Of a stretch of 64,000 nt of DNA, positions 47,892 to 57,762 are shown in pieces (the stretch's first letter is position 1; each line of letters starts with the position of its first letter). Origin of the DNA: Serinus canaria. Taxonomy: Eukaryota; Chordata; Aves; Passeriformes; Fringillidae. The translations under genes and the position numbers were made by a program. The stretch covers positions 13,575,402-13,639,401 of the forward strand of contig NC_066342.1 in the NCBI RefSeq assembly GCF_022539315.1. The letters run 5' to 3'. The notes beneath the pieces are model-generated. The model had not been told where the DNA came from, searched no databases, and saw only the letters and a program-made list of their open reading frames with translations.

Positions 47892-49289
47892 TTGACTGTC
47901 TTTACTGACACGTCCGGGGCATCTCACAAGTCCGTAGCGACTTGGAGAAATCCTCAAACTCAGCAATGGGAGACCGACATTGCCACCGTTGAGGGTTCAC
48001 CTCAAATTGCTGAGTTGGCCGCTGTTGTCAGAGTTTTTGAGCGGTTTTCCGAGCCTTTCAATTTGGTAACTGATTCGGCATACGTAGCCGGTGTGGTGTC
48101 CAGAGGGGAGAACGCAGTTCTCCAGGAAGTTTCCAACATAACCCTTTTCAAATTGCTCTCGAGACTCGTAGAGTTGGTCTCCCGTCGAGAGCACCCATTC
48201 TACGTGTTGCATGTGAGGTCTCACACTGACCTCCCGGGGTTCATTGCGGAGGGGAATCGGCGTGCCGATGCCCTAGCTGCTCCCGTTGAGATGGCCCCGC
48301 TCCCTGATGCCTTCCAGCAAGCAAAACTCAGCCACCAGCGATTCCATCAGAATGCGCCCGGCCTGGTCCGTCAATTCCAACTGACTAGGGACCAGGCAAA
48401 GGCGATTGTGGCCACATGCCCACAGTGCCAGTCTTTCCAACTCCCCGCCATCAATGCTGGCGCCAACCCTAGAGGGCTCAAAAGCTGTGAGCTTTGGCAG
48501 ATGGATGTCACCCACATCCCTTCCTTTGGCAAGTTCAAGTTTGTACATGTCTCTGTAGATACCTTTTCTGGGGCCGTATACGCTTCTGCCCACACAGGAG
48601 AGAAGACTGCAGACATCAAAAAACACCTGCTGCATGCCTTCTCTGTGTTGGGAATCCCTAAAGAAATCAAAACTGTCAACGGGCCAGGGTACACCTCCAG
48701 GGAGTTCTGAAGCTTCCTGCAGGAGTGGGGAGTGAGTCATAAGACCGGCATCCCTTACTCCCCGACAGGGCAAGCCGTGGTTGAGCGGGCCCACCAGAGC
48801 CTCAAACGAACTCTAGAACATCAGAACGGGGCAGTGAAGGTGGAGTCCCCTCAAATCCAACTGGCCAGGGCATTGTTTACCATCAACTTTCTTAATTGCA
48901 GCTTTGAGTGCCTCAACCCGCCCATTGCCAGGCATTTTAACACCCAGACCGCAACCCAGTTCAAGGACAGACCACCTGTCCTTGTGAAGGACCCTGAAAC
49001 CTGGAAGGTTGAGGGGCCATTTGACCTGGCAACATGGGGTCGTGGATACGCATGCGTGTCCACTCCCGCCGGGCTCAAATGGGTCCCCTCAAAGTGGGTA
49101 AAACCCTTTCTCCCAGGGAAGGCACGCAAACCAAGCGTCACCCCTCAGGTGACCCAGTCCACCCTGAGGAGAAAGCGCAAAGTCCATGTCGTGTCCGGTG
49201 TTCCCCAGGCTGAACCATCCATCCCAGAGCCCTTGGTTTTAACTTATTTTCTTCGTTTGTTTCAGTTAGAACCCGATTCGCCAGTTTAA
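47892..49289 (+). pseudogene. Pol: RNase H and integrase, one stop and a lost catalytic Asp
   Basis: RNase H keeps its four acidic residues in TDTSG, AELAAV, TDSAYV and RRADALA. Integrase follows with the zinc motif (SHQRFH ... CPQC) and the core. The first core Asp is in MDVTHIP and the Glu is in GQAVVERAHQSLK. The position that should be Asp in the K-T-x-N-G-P motif is Val (GTC, 48675-48677). An in-frame TGA (48708-48710) comes a few codons later, and the frame is then open to 49289. The C-terminal SH3-like part ends WVPSKWVKPFL and a basic tail. RNase H-integrase is frame-shifted relative to the connection domain near 47880. Strand transfer would not work in this copy. Confidence 0.92.
49233..49265 (+). 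promoter_or_regulatory. Candidate 3' splice acceptor near the end of pol
   Basis: A TTTTAAC-type branch sequence and a T-rich tract (TTTTCTTCGTTTGTTTCAG) end at 49265. It is placed where a betaretrovirus has its env acceptor, and it overlaps the pol C terminus. Confidence 0.6.
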
Positions 49290-49349
49290 GTTTGTTGCTC
49301 CGTTATTCTTATCATTTTTAACCTTTTGTGTGTCATCTTGAGTTTTTCA

Positions 49350-49565
49350 ATGAGTTATGAACTGCTCCTCCGTCTTCTGTCCACCGCCGCACCACAAGTG
49401 AACCACGTCTCCCTCCCTCCTGCTACGAGCTCTAACCAAGAGACTTTCTATTATGAGGAGATGCAACCTCTTTCAATCTCACCCATTCCTCAATGGTTTG
49501 CAGTCTCCAGACCTACCAACGATGCCGGCGAACAAGCATCGACGAGCTCCGTAATCAGCTTTTAA
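49350..49565 (+). CDS. Small ORF (71 codons) in the place of env, unknown function
   Basis: The first ATG after the candidate acceptor (49350) opens a 71-codon frame ending at TAA 49563-49565, 45 bases before the 3' LTR. It starts MSYELLLRLLSTAAPQ, weakly signal-like, and continues Ser/Pro/Thr/Glu-rich (YYEEMQPLSISPIPQW). No Env surface or transmembrane domain, furin site or fusion peptide is visible, so env is deleted or was never there. It could be an Env-leader remnant, an accessory ORF or chance. Unlike gag and pol it has no lesion. Confidence 0.35.
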   Translation: MSYELLLRLLSTAAPQVNHVSLPPATSSNQETFYYEEMQPLSISPIPQWFAVSRPTNDAGEQASTSSVISF

Positions 49566-49593
49566 AGACTCAATTTTAATTTTGTTTTTTCTA

Positions 49594-49610
49594 AAACAAA
49601 AAGAGTGAGA
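49594..49610 (+). other. Polypurine tract of the provirus
   Basis: AACAAAAAGAGTGAGA-type purine-rich run directly abutting the TG of the 3' LTR, the plus-strand primer site. It is interrupted by a C and a T. Confidence 0.75.
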
Positions 49611-50348
49611 TGTTGTGGTGTGTGTTCAGTTCCCAATTGAGTTATCTCCCTGGTTTTGTCTTGTCCCCCCAGTTTTGTGTTGCTTCCCCCAGTTACAACC
49701 CTATACCCAGTTCGATGGTTCAGTCCTGGTTCCCCCTTTCCCTTGAATGGTGTCCTCCCTGTCCGGGCTCGCTGCCAAGCCCTTGTCTCCACCCCTGTTC
49801 CCCTGGCAACTGCCCCTTTCCGTTATATTTTCCCCTCCTCCAGAGCCCTGTTCATCTCCTGAAACCCCCCCATCCTTCCAGAAACTTCTCCCTTCCACAG
49901 GGGGTGATTGGGCAGGTGCCCCCAGCCCCTCCTTCGTTCGTGTATCACTTGTTGCCGCCCCTGTCAGTCATGTTGAATTCCCCTCCTCAGTTTCCCCCGA
50001 TTGGTTCTTGTACAAGAAGAACCTTTATATACTGCTTCTCCCCCTTTTGTCCGGTCTTTTCCCACCTGGACTCAGTGGAGTCTTTTCCCACCTGGACGGT
50101 GTAGAAAATGATACATTAAAACCACTGGCCTACACCGGGCGTGTTAAGACCCTCTTTTCTCTCCGGCTTCTCTGCCTTGCTGCTCTTTTCGATACTGTTG
50201 CTGCTTCCTGCCGAGGCGCAGCCCGGACGTCCCTGACGGATCCGGGTAGTGCCCCCCGCTGCTAGCTGCTGCTGTGCTCCGAGCTAGCCACGGCCGCCTT
50301 CCCCCCGCTCAGAGGGGAGTGAAGTGCATTCGACGCAGCAGCTCGGCA
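49611..50348 (+). repeat. 3' LTR of the provirus, 738 bp
   Basis: Matches the 5' LTR end to end but is 33 bases longer. A 26-base unit beginning TCTTTTCCCACCTGGA is present twice (50055-50080 and from 50081) where the 5' LTR has one copy, and the bases before the TATA box differ. TATA at 50024-50031, ATTAAA at 50115-50120. Confidence 0.95.
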
Positions 50349-50354
50349 AAAAAC

Positions 50355-53300
50355 ATTTATTTAAGTAGAATATTAAAAATAACACCAAAGAAATGCAGAA
50401 ATATAAATCTCATTGTAAGCACATCATAGTTTAGTTAAAGCTGTTTCTTACTTCAATTGCTGAAGTGTTCATATGTCTTTTTAAGAAAGCATATCGAAAT
50501 TATATCAAATATATAAGCTCTCACAAAAGCAAGGAGATAATGATGTTGACAAAAAAAATATGGCAACAAACTACATAGTAAAAGAAAAAAGTTGTCTTAA
50601 AATTACTTCCTTGAATAAGTGACTGGTAAAATGAGAGGATAAATGTATTGCTACTACTTTGCTATTCATTAATATATGACAAATAATTTTTCATGATTTA
50701 TAAGAGTAAGTAACACCTTCCAGTATGATAAAGTTGGTCATCATTAGTGACTAAAACACAAAAACTGCATTCCCATATTTGTGAATTTTCTTTATTTGTA
50801 TGAGTTGCAGATATAATTTTATTAATAAAAACCCACATGCATCCTGTAAATACATCTCAATTCTAAACTGATATGTTAAAATAAAAAAGAAGCAAGTCTT
50901 AGGCCACACAGTTTCAAGTTACTGACTGAACTGCCAAGCTATGTTATGGGCATTTGGAGAAGGCCCAAGAACTGCTCCATAAAGTTAGTCCTCGCAGGAT
51001 CACACCACAACAATCCACACTGAATCCTTCCATCTCTGTATCCAACCTACAGATGTTCTGCTTACCTTCTATGTACTTTATTCTCCAGGCATTTGACTCT
51101 AAATGACTGCCATCTTTTCTTAAGGATCTAAAGCTCACTACTGCGAAAGAAAAGGCTAATTATACCTTTCAATTTCTCTGAGGCATTATTACAAAGCTTA
51201 CTACTACAGTATTCAGACTATTCAGACAGCACTATTATCCCAGATGTTGCCAAGGCAAATGTGAACTGTAGGCCATATGCTACAGATACATGGACAGCCA
51301 CAATTGACCTTGCAGACAAATCAAATAAATAAACTGAAGACTAGATTATTAAGTAATGCTTATTTTTTTAATTTTAATAGAATTTACACAATTGCATGTT
51401 GAGCACTTTATTTTCATAATTTGTTCAACTGCAACAATTTGCAATGAAGTATCCATTTTTTTCTAGCAAGGGGATGGATTTTAAAATGCAGATAAATTAC
51501 TATTTAAATGTCACAGAGTTTTACATATGTTTAAAAAAAACATAAAAACCCCACTGAAATGGGATTATCATCACTATATCTTTTAATTACTTAAAAATTA
51601 AACATTTAAGTTTTATGTATTTCAGGTCATTCTGTTATGAGAAAAATACAGTTATAGTTGTTTGCCTACCATCACTCACTGACAAATGAAAATAAGTGTG
51701 TACAAAGTAAGATATGGAGCACAGCGTTTCTATATATATATGTAGAGCATCACCTGCAAGGGAAAACTAAAGTTGATCTTTGCAGTCTTCCCTGGGATGC
51801 AAGTGATATACACCCACATTTTAGAGAGGTAGCTCAATCTTTCCAGTGTGAAACATTAACATAATTTCAGAAGTCACAGGCTACTTTTGGAAAAGATTCT
51901 GAATTCTCTGCAGCTTTGCTATTGTAGAAGTATAGAATCAATTTTCTTTTTCTCTAAACTGGAAATTACTTTAGTACAAAGGAGCCCCAGAGACTACACA
52001 TTTAAGGGAATCTTCTGGCAATACAGAAGCATTAAAAATGAAGCATAATACTCTTCTAGTTTCATTCACATGCCATTTAAACAGAAACCAGAAATGGCTG
52101 AAATGGATCAAGCCTCAACTACCTTAAACTTGCATCAAGATTAACATATACACTCAAGTAAAAATAAAGAGTAGCTAGTTCCCAGTTCCCCATCTTTTTT
52201 CATTTGACACTGAGGTACCTACATGGGTAGGAATACTATCTTTTGCTAGCTATTCACCCAGGCTTTCAAGCTATTGAGTTCCTTTCCTGTTTTCCAGTAG
52301 TGTAATATCTTAGCTTACCACCAACCTCTGTGATAAAACACACAACTGAGAGGAGAGCATCAAGGAAAAGATCTGTTCTTAGGAGAACAGGCTGTTTATC
52401 TTCTCAAAAAAAATTTAACTCTTCACATTAAACTCACAGGACATGATCCAGGGACAATTCTCAATTCATCACCCTTTTTTCTGTCTTTAACAATTGCCAT
52501 GGACAACCATAAATTAAAGCTTGTAAAACCACAAGTGGCCTTCACAGACCATACATTTGACATGACTGCATGATTTGGCACACATGATAATATTGGATAA
52601 AGTGAAATAGCAGTTTAGTACTACATAGAGTACTGCTGTTAGTATAAATTTGTCTTGGATATAAATATTCATTTACATTTGTTTTCCAGACTCATGTTAC
52701 AAAGAACTCAAGCCCCTCCCAATGCTAATTATTCCCAATGTTTACTGACAGCAAACATCCTTTTCCACATCTCCTAAGACATTGGCTGCTGAGTAGGCGA
52801 TTCTTATTTCTAAAAGATATTAAGACAAGTTTTCAAACATAGTTCTATCCTTTTCAGTGGAAAAGTATCTATATGCCTTTCACACAGGTAATTATAAAAA
52901 TTCTCTCACATTATCTGAAGCTAATTAACATACCGCTGAGGAATATGTAAGCTACATGAGCACTGAATTTGTTAAACTGTGTCCAGAATGCAGAAAGTTA
53001 CTGAAAACAAATCACAATGGAAGCCTACCACTACATCTTTGCAATGAGCACTCTGGGCCACAACCAATCCCACTCCCCAAAAATAAAACCATCTTTAACT
53101 CACAACGATTCATAAAATGTTTAACAAAAATTTGGGTTTTATCCTAATTAACCACAAGAACAATGCTAAGCAACTATGACACAATCATTAAAACTATTAT
53201 TGGTCTTCACAGGGTAAAACTATTCTACAAAATTATTATATATTATTAAAAGAAAAAAAAAAGCTTCTTAAAAGTCTTGTGTGCACCAATTCATAATAAA

Positions 53301-53689
53301 TTTCAGTGAAAAAATATTTTATCATATTTTAATACCCTAAGATTTAGGGACAAACTTATTGAAAGTCCAACTGAAATTCTAACATATTTCAGGAAGCAAA
53401 TATGTGGATATAGATCAGTTTCAAGTAATTATACCTATTTAAACCCACTGAAGGGAATACATTTGCAGAAGTATGATTTAAAAGCATTATTTGACAAACA
53501 ACTTCACTAATGAACCTGTACACAACTTGATTTACAGAATAATTATGTCATAACCATGTACATGAAACAAAACTGAATTCTTTCTATCAAAGTGAATGTC
53601 ATAAAAAAACCTCTAAGTTCTGTACAGCAAATTTAATCTCTTTGATATCTGACGCTATTTCTACAGGAGCACATTTAAAACTAAACTAC
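50355..53689. other. Intron 1 sequence, nothing recognised
   Basis: AT-rich, unique-looking DNA with short TA and A runs. No gene-like ORF or repeat family seen. Confidence 0.5.
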
Positions 53690-55283
53690 ATTGAGGGGAA
53701 GTTCAATCCATCCCACTGATACCAGTTTAATGCCAGCAAGAAACGCCCAGAGCCTGGAGACGGATCTCAGGTCAGCAGGAGAGCAGCTGAAGGACAACAC
53801 CAAGGAATTCCAGGCACTCCAGCCAGTAAGCCAGCTTCATCAGGGGCCCAACTTAAACACCTCTATGCAAACACATGCAGCATGGGGAATAAACAGGAAG
53901 AATGAGAGATGTGCACACACCTACGATCTTACTGGCATCATGAAAACATGGTGGGATGACTCCTATGACTGGAGTGGTGGAATGGAAGGATACAGGCTCT
54001 TTAGCCTGTATCAGGAAGGACAGACAGGGAAGACAAGGAGGCAGTGTTGCCCTCTATGTCAATGACCACCTAGAATGTACGGAGCTCTGCCCAAAGATGG
54101 ATGAGGAGCTGACCGAGAGCTTATGGGTCAGGACCAACAAAGGGAGGACAGGGACAGGTGATTTTATAGTGGGGGTCTGCTACAGGCCACCTGACCAGAA
54201 AGACTGAGCCAATGAGGCCCTCTACAGACAGATAGGAGCAGCTTCATATTCACAAGCACTGGTGCTCATGGAAGACTTCAACCACCCCGACATCTGCTGG
54301 AGTGACAACACAACAGGGCACAGGCAATCCAGGAGGTTTCAGGAATGTGTTGATGACAACTTCCTCCTCCAAGTGACAGAGGAGCCAACAAGGAGAGGTG
54401 CTACACTGGACCTTGCTCTCAACAACAAGGAGGGGCTGGTGGGGAATGTGAAGCTCAATGGTAGGGTTCGTGACCCTTAGGGTAGCAAGGAGGGCACACA
54501 ACAAGCTCACTGCCCTGGATTTCAGGAAAGCAGACTGGTCTCTTCAGGGAGCTCCTTTATAGAGGTCCATGGGATAAAGCTCTGATGGGACAAGAGGCTT
54601 GTGAAAGCTGGTTGTTATTCAAGGATCACCTCTTCCAAGCTCTGGAGTGATGCATCCCAATAATGAGGATGTCGGGCAAAAATGCCAGAAGACACCAGCA
54701 TGGATGAACAAGGAGCTCCTGGACAAACTCAAACACAAAAAGGAAGCCGACAGAGGGTAGAAACAGGGACAAGTAGCCTGGGAGGAAGACAGAGAGATTG
54801 AGCATCTAGGGACCAGGTTAGGAGAGCCAAAGCCCTGAGAGAATTAAACCTGGCCAAGGATATCAAGGGCAACAAGAAAAGCTTCTAAAGGTACATTGGT
54901 GATAAAAGGAAGACTACAGAAATATGGGCCCTTTCCAGAAGGAAACAGGAGACCTGCTTACCCAGAATATGTAAAAGGCTGAGGTACTCAACGACTTTTT
55001 TGCCTCAGTTTTCACCAGCAAGTGCTCCAGCCACATTGCCTGAGTTGCAAAAGGTAAAGGCAAGGACTAGGAGAATGAAGAACCACCCACTGTAGGAGAA
55101 GATCAGATTTGAGAACATCTAAGGAACCTGAAGGTACACAAGTCCATGGGACCTGATGAGATATATCCAAGAGTCCTGAGGGAACTGGCAGAGAAAGTGG
55201 CTAAGTCACTATCCATAATATTTGAGAAGTCATGGCTATACAGTGAAGCTCCCACTGACTGGAAAAGGGAAAGCATAATCCCC
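53690..55283 (+). mobile_element. CR1 LINE, 5' part: endonuclease to start of RT
   Basis: The translation contains GIMKTWWDDSYDWSGGMEGY, LYVNDHLECTEL, ESLWVRTNKGRTGTGDFIVG and VCYRPPDQ, then MLMEDFNHPDICW, all CR1 endonuclease motifs. HNKLTALDF-type linker text and the RT start MGPDEIYPRVLRELAEKV follow. It stops abruptly at 55283, where sequence from near the ORF2 C terminus of a different, younger CR1 begins. Frames are broken in several places. Confidence 0.88.
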
Positions 55284-56128
55284 ATGTGTGGATTTGCTGG
55301 AGGGCAGGAAGGCTCTGCAGAGGGATCTGGACAGGCTGGAGCAATGGGACAAGGCCAATTGTATGAGGTTCAACAAGGCCAAGTGCCAGGTCCTGCCCTT
55401 GGGTCACAACAACCCCATGCAACACTACAGGCTTGGGAAACAGTGGCTGGAAAGCTGCCCACAGGAAAAGGACCTGGGGGGGCTGAGTGACAGCAGCTGA
55501 ACATGAGCCAGTGTGTGCCTAGGTGGGCAAGAAGGCCAATGGCATTCTGGCTTGGATCAGAAATGGTGTGACCAGCAGGACCAGGGCAGTGATTGTCCCT
55601 CTGAACTCGGCACTGGTGAGGCCACACCTCGAGTGCTGTGTCCAGTTCTGGGCCCCTCACTGCAAGAAAGACATTGCGGTGCTGGAGCGAGTCCAGAGAA
55701 GGGCAATGGAGCTGGGCAGGGGTCTGGAGCATCAGGAGTAGCTGAGGGGGCTCATCCTGGAGAACAGGATGCTCAGGGGGAACCTTCTTACTCTCTACAA
55801 CTCCCTTAAAGGAGGATGAAGCCAGGTGGGGGTCAGGCTCTTCTCCCAGGGAACAAGCAATAGGACAAGAGGAAATGACCTCAAGTTGGTTTAGGGAAGC
55901 TTTAGATGGGATATGAGGAAAAATTTCTTCACAGAAAGTGTTGTCGAGCCCTGGAAAAGGCTCCCCAGGGCAGTGGTAGAGTCACCATCCCTGAAAGCAT
56001 TTAAAAGACATGTAGATGTAGATTTTGAGGACATGGCTTAGTGGTGGACCTGGCAGTGATGGGTTAATGGTTGGACTTTATGATCTTAGAGGTCTTTTCT
56101 AACCTAAATGATACCATGATTCTGCCCC
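55284..56128 (+). mobile_element. CR1 LINE 3' part, same core family as the 1.5 and 34.7 kb copies
   Basis: It starts in [20 protein letters not shown] and runs through [20 protein letters not shown] text to a 3'UTR ending ATGATACCATGATTCTG. The first roughly 540 bases are nearly identical to 36040-36573 and to 2345-1805 on the minus strand; the tail is more diverged. It is fused to an older CR1 on its left. Confidence 0.88.
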
Positions 56129-56663
56129 TCTACTCCACTCATTAGACTGCACCTGGAATACTGCTTCCAGTCTGGGGCTCCCAACATAAGGACCTAGAAC
56201 TGTTGGAGTGACTACAGTGGAGAGCCGTGAAGATGCTCAGGGAGCTGGAGCACATCTCCTATTTAGACAGGCTGAGAGAGCTAAGGCTGTTCAGCCTGGA
56301 GAAGAGAAGGCTCTGGGGAGACCTTAGAGCACCTTCCAGTACCTGAAGGGGGCTGAAGAGAAAGCTGGAGAGGGACTATTTACAAGGGCATGGAGTGACA
56401 GGACAAGGGGGAATGGCTTCAAACTGAAAGAGGTTTAGATGGGATATTAGGAATAAATTCTTCATTATTGGAGTGGCGATACACTGGCACAAGTTGCCCA
56501 GAGAAGCTGTGGATGCTCCATCCCTGGAAGTATTCTAGGCCAGGTTGGATGGGGCTTGGAGCAACCTGGTCTAGTGGAAGGTGTCCCCTCCCCTGGCAGG
56601 GGGGTTGGGATGAGATGGTCCTGAAGGTCCCTTCAAACCCAAACCATTCTATGATGCTATGAA
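56129..56663 (+). mobile_element. CR1 LINE 3' end, third segment of the mosaic
   Basis: It begins CCCCTCTACTCCACTCATTA and includes [24 protein letters not shown] coding text, 3'UTR words and CATTCTATGATGCTATG at the end. Its text is most like the minus-strand fragment at 41.59-42.02 kb (AAGTTGCCCAGAGAAGCTGT), a subfamily different from the segment on its left. Confidence 0.85.
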
Positions 56664-57177
56664 AGTTTAGTATAATAGAACAGATTGCTAGGAATTGCTT
56701 ATAACTGCTAAATTTTTATAGGATATACTGAAGTTTTTCTATATTACAGATTATGCCTCAATAACAGTTTTTAAGGAACCTGCCAGGAATAACAAATCAT
56801 CACTAGGAGTAGTAGTAGAAAAAAAAGAGAATCATTTCCTTTTATAAAAAAAACCAAAAACATACACCTAGCATGTACTGTAGTAAAAAAACTAAACAAA
56901 ACCAAAAAAAACAACAGTCTCAGTTTGAACTAGGAGTTTAACAGGCAAATCATCAGGCAGATTTTTAATTTTCTCTTCAGGAAAAAAAATTAAAAATCAA
57001 ACTGATTTTAGATCTGCACAAGGCACTGTCCAGGAGTTCTCACCACAGTCTTATTAGTCTTATCAAAATTTTCCCAGCTTATAGACTGCAAAAAGCATGT
57101 TTCAGCTTATTTTTTCTATACATGCAAAGGCAGTTACTGTGTGCAGCATTCAATGAGGGATCTCTAAATTTTCCCCC
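56664..57177. other. Intron 1 sequence, nothing recognised
   Basis: AT-rich, A-rich runs, no ORF or repeat identified. Confidence 0.5.
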
Positions 57178-57762
57178 ATCCTAGTTTTGGCCAAAGACTG
57201 GGGAAGCCTGGAGCCATGTGGGCATGTCTAGGTTATTTTATACCATGCACATCATTGCTAGGGGGCAGAAGTAAAGGATTCTTACTTCCAAGAAGGGGGC
57301 GTGACTTTGGAAAAAGAAAAAGGTGGCACAGCAGGTCTGTTGCCCTTCTCTTCCTTTTCTGAGGGAAGCAAGCAGTGAATGGAGCAGTGGGCTAACGCTG
57401 GTCCTGACCAGAGGGTTTGTCAGCCATTGTTTTTCATTGTCTCAGGCTTGGGGGAAAAACATGCATGCGGAAGGTCTGGGGGCAATTTTGTTCTTTGTCT
57501 CAGGGGAGTGCCGTGACAGGTCAGCTCAGGCTTGGTGAGCATTTTTTGGATGTAAATCACCCTCTTTTTGTATACTTTTTGTATACCTTTGTTATTAATA
57601 TTGTTGCTGTCACTGTTCATTTTTCTTATTTCATTGCTGTTTCCAGTAAATTGTCCTTATCTCAACTCAGAATTTCTGCCTTTTATCTCTCTCACCCAAA
57701 GGGGTAAAGGGAGGGGAGCAGCTCCGTGGGGCTTCGTTTCCAGCTGGGCTTAAAGCACAATA
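57178..57762 (+). mobile_element. Solo LTR, about 585 bp
   Basis: Words GGGCATGTCTAGGTTATTTT, GGGGGCAGAAGTAAAGGATT, TTTTTTGGATGTAAATCACC and CCTTTGTTATTAATATTGTT match the 29309-29763 LTR in reverse, so it is the same family in the opposite orientation. The termini are degraded (ATCCTAGTTTTGG at the left, TAAAGCACAATA at the right). A TTATTTTATACC sequence may be its TATA region. No duplication seen. Confidence 0.75.

Larger units (their letters stand above)
42558..50348 (+). mobile_element. Endogenous retrovirus, class II (betaretrovirus-like), env-less, 7.8 kb
   Basis: A provirus with 5' LTR, primer site, leader, gag, pro, pol, a short 3' region and 3' LTR in the plus sense, antisense to NIPBL in intron 1. 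It is flanked by AAAAAC (42552-42557 and 50349-50354), consistent with the 6-bp duplication of alpha/betaretroviruses, though the site is A-rich and so weak evidence. A single CX2CX4HX4C knuckle, a possible dUTPase trace before protease, an A AAA AAC slippery site and a lysine-tRNA primer site all fit a betaretrovirus-like lineage. The two LTRs differ by about eight substitutions over the first 400 bases by eye, so the insertion is fairly young. Stops and frameshifts show it cannot make its own enzymes. Confidence 0.95.

Noticed and set aside
49290..49610. env gene
   Set aside because: There is far too little sequence and no surface or transmembrane, cleavage or fusion motif.
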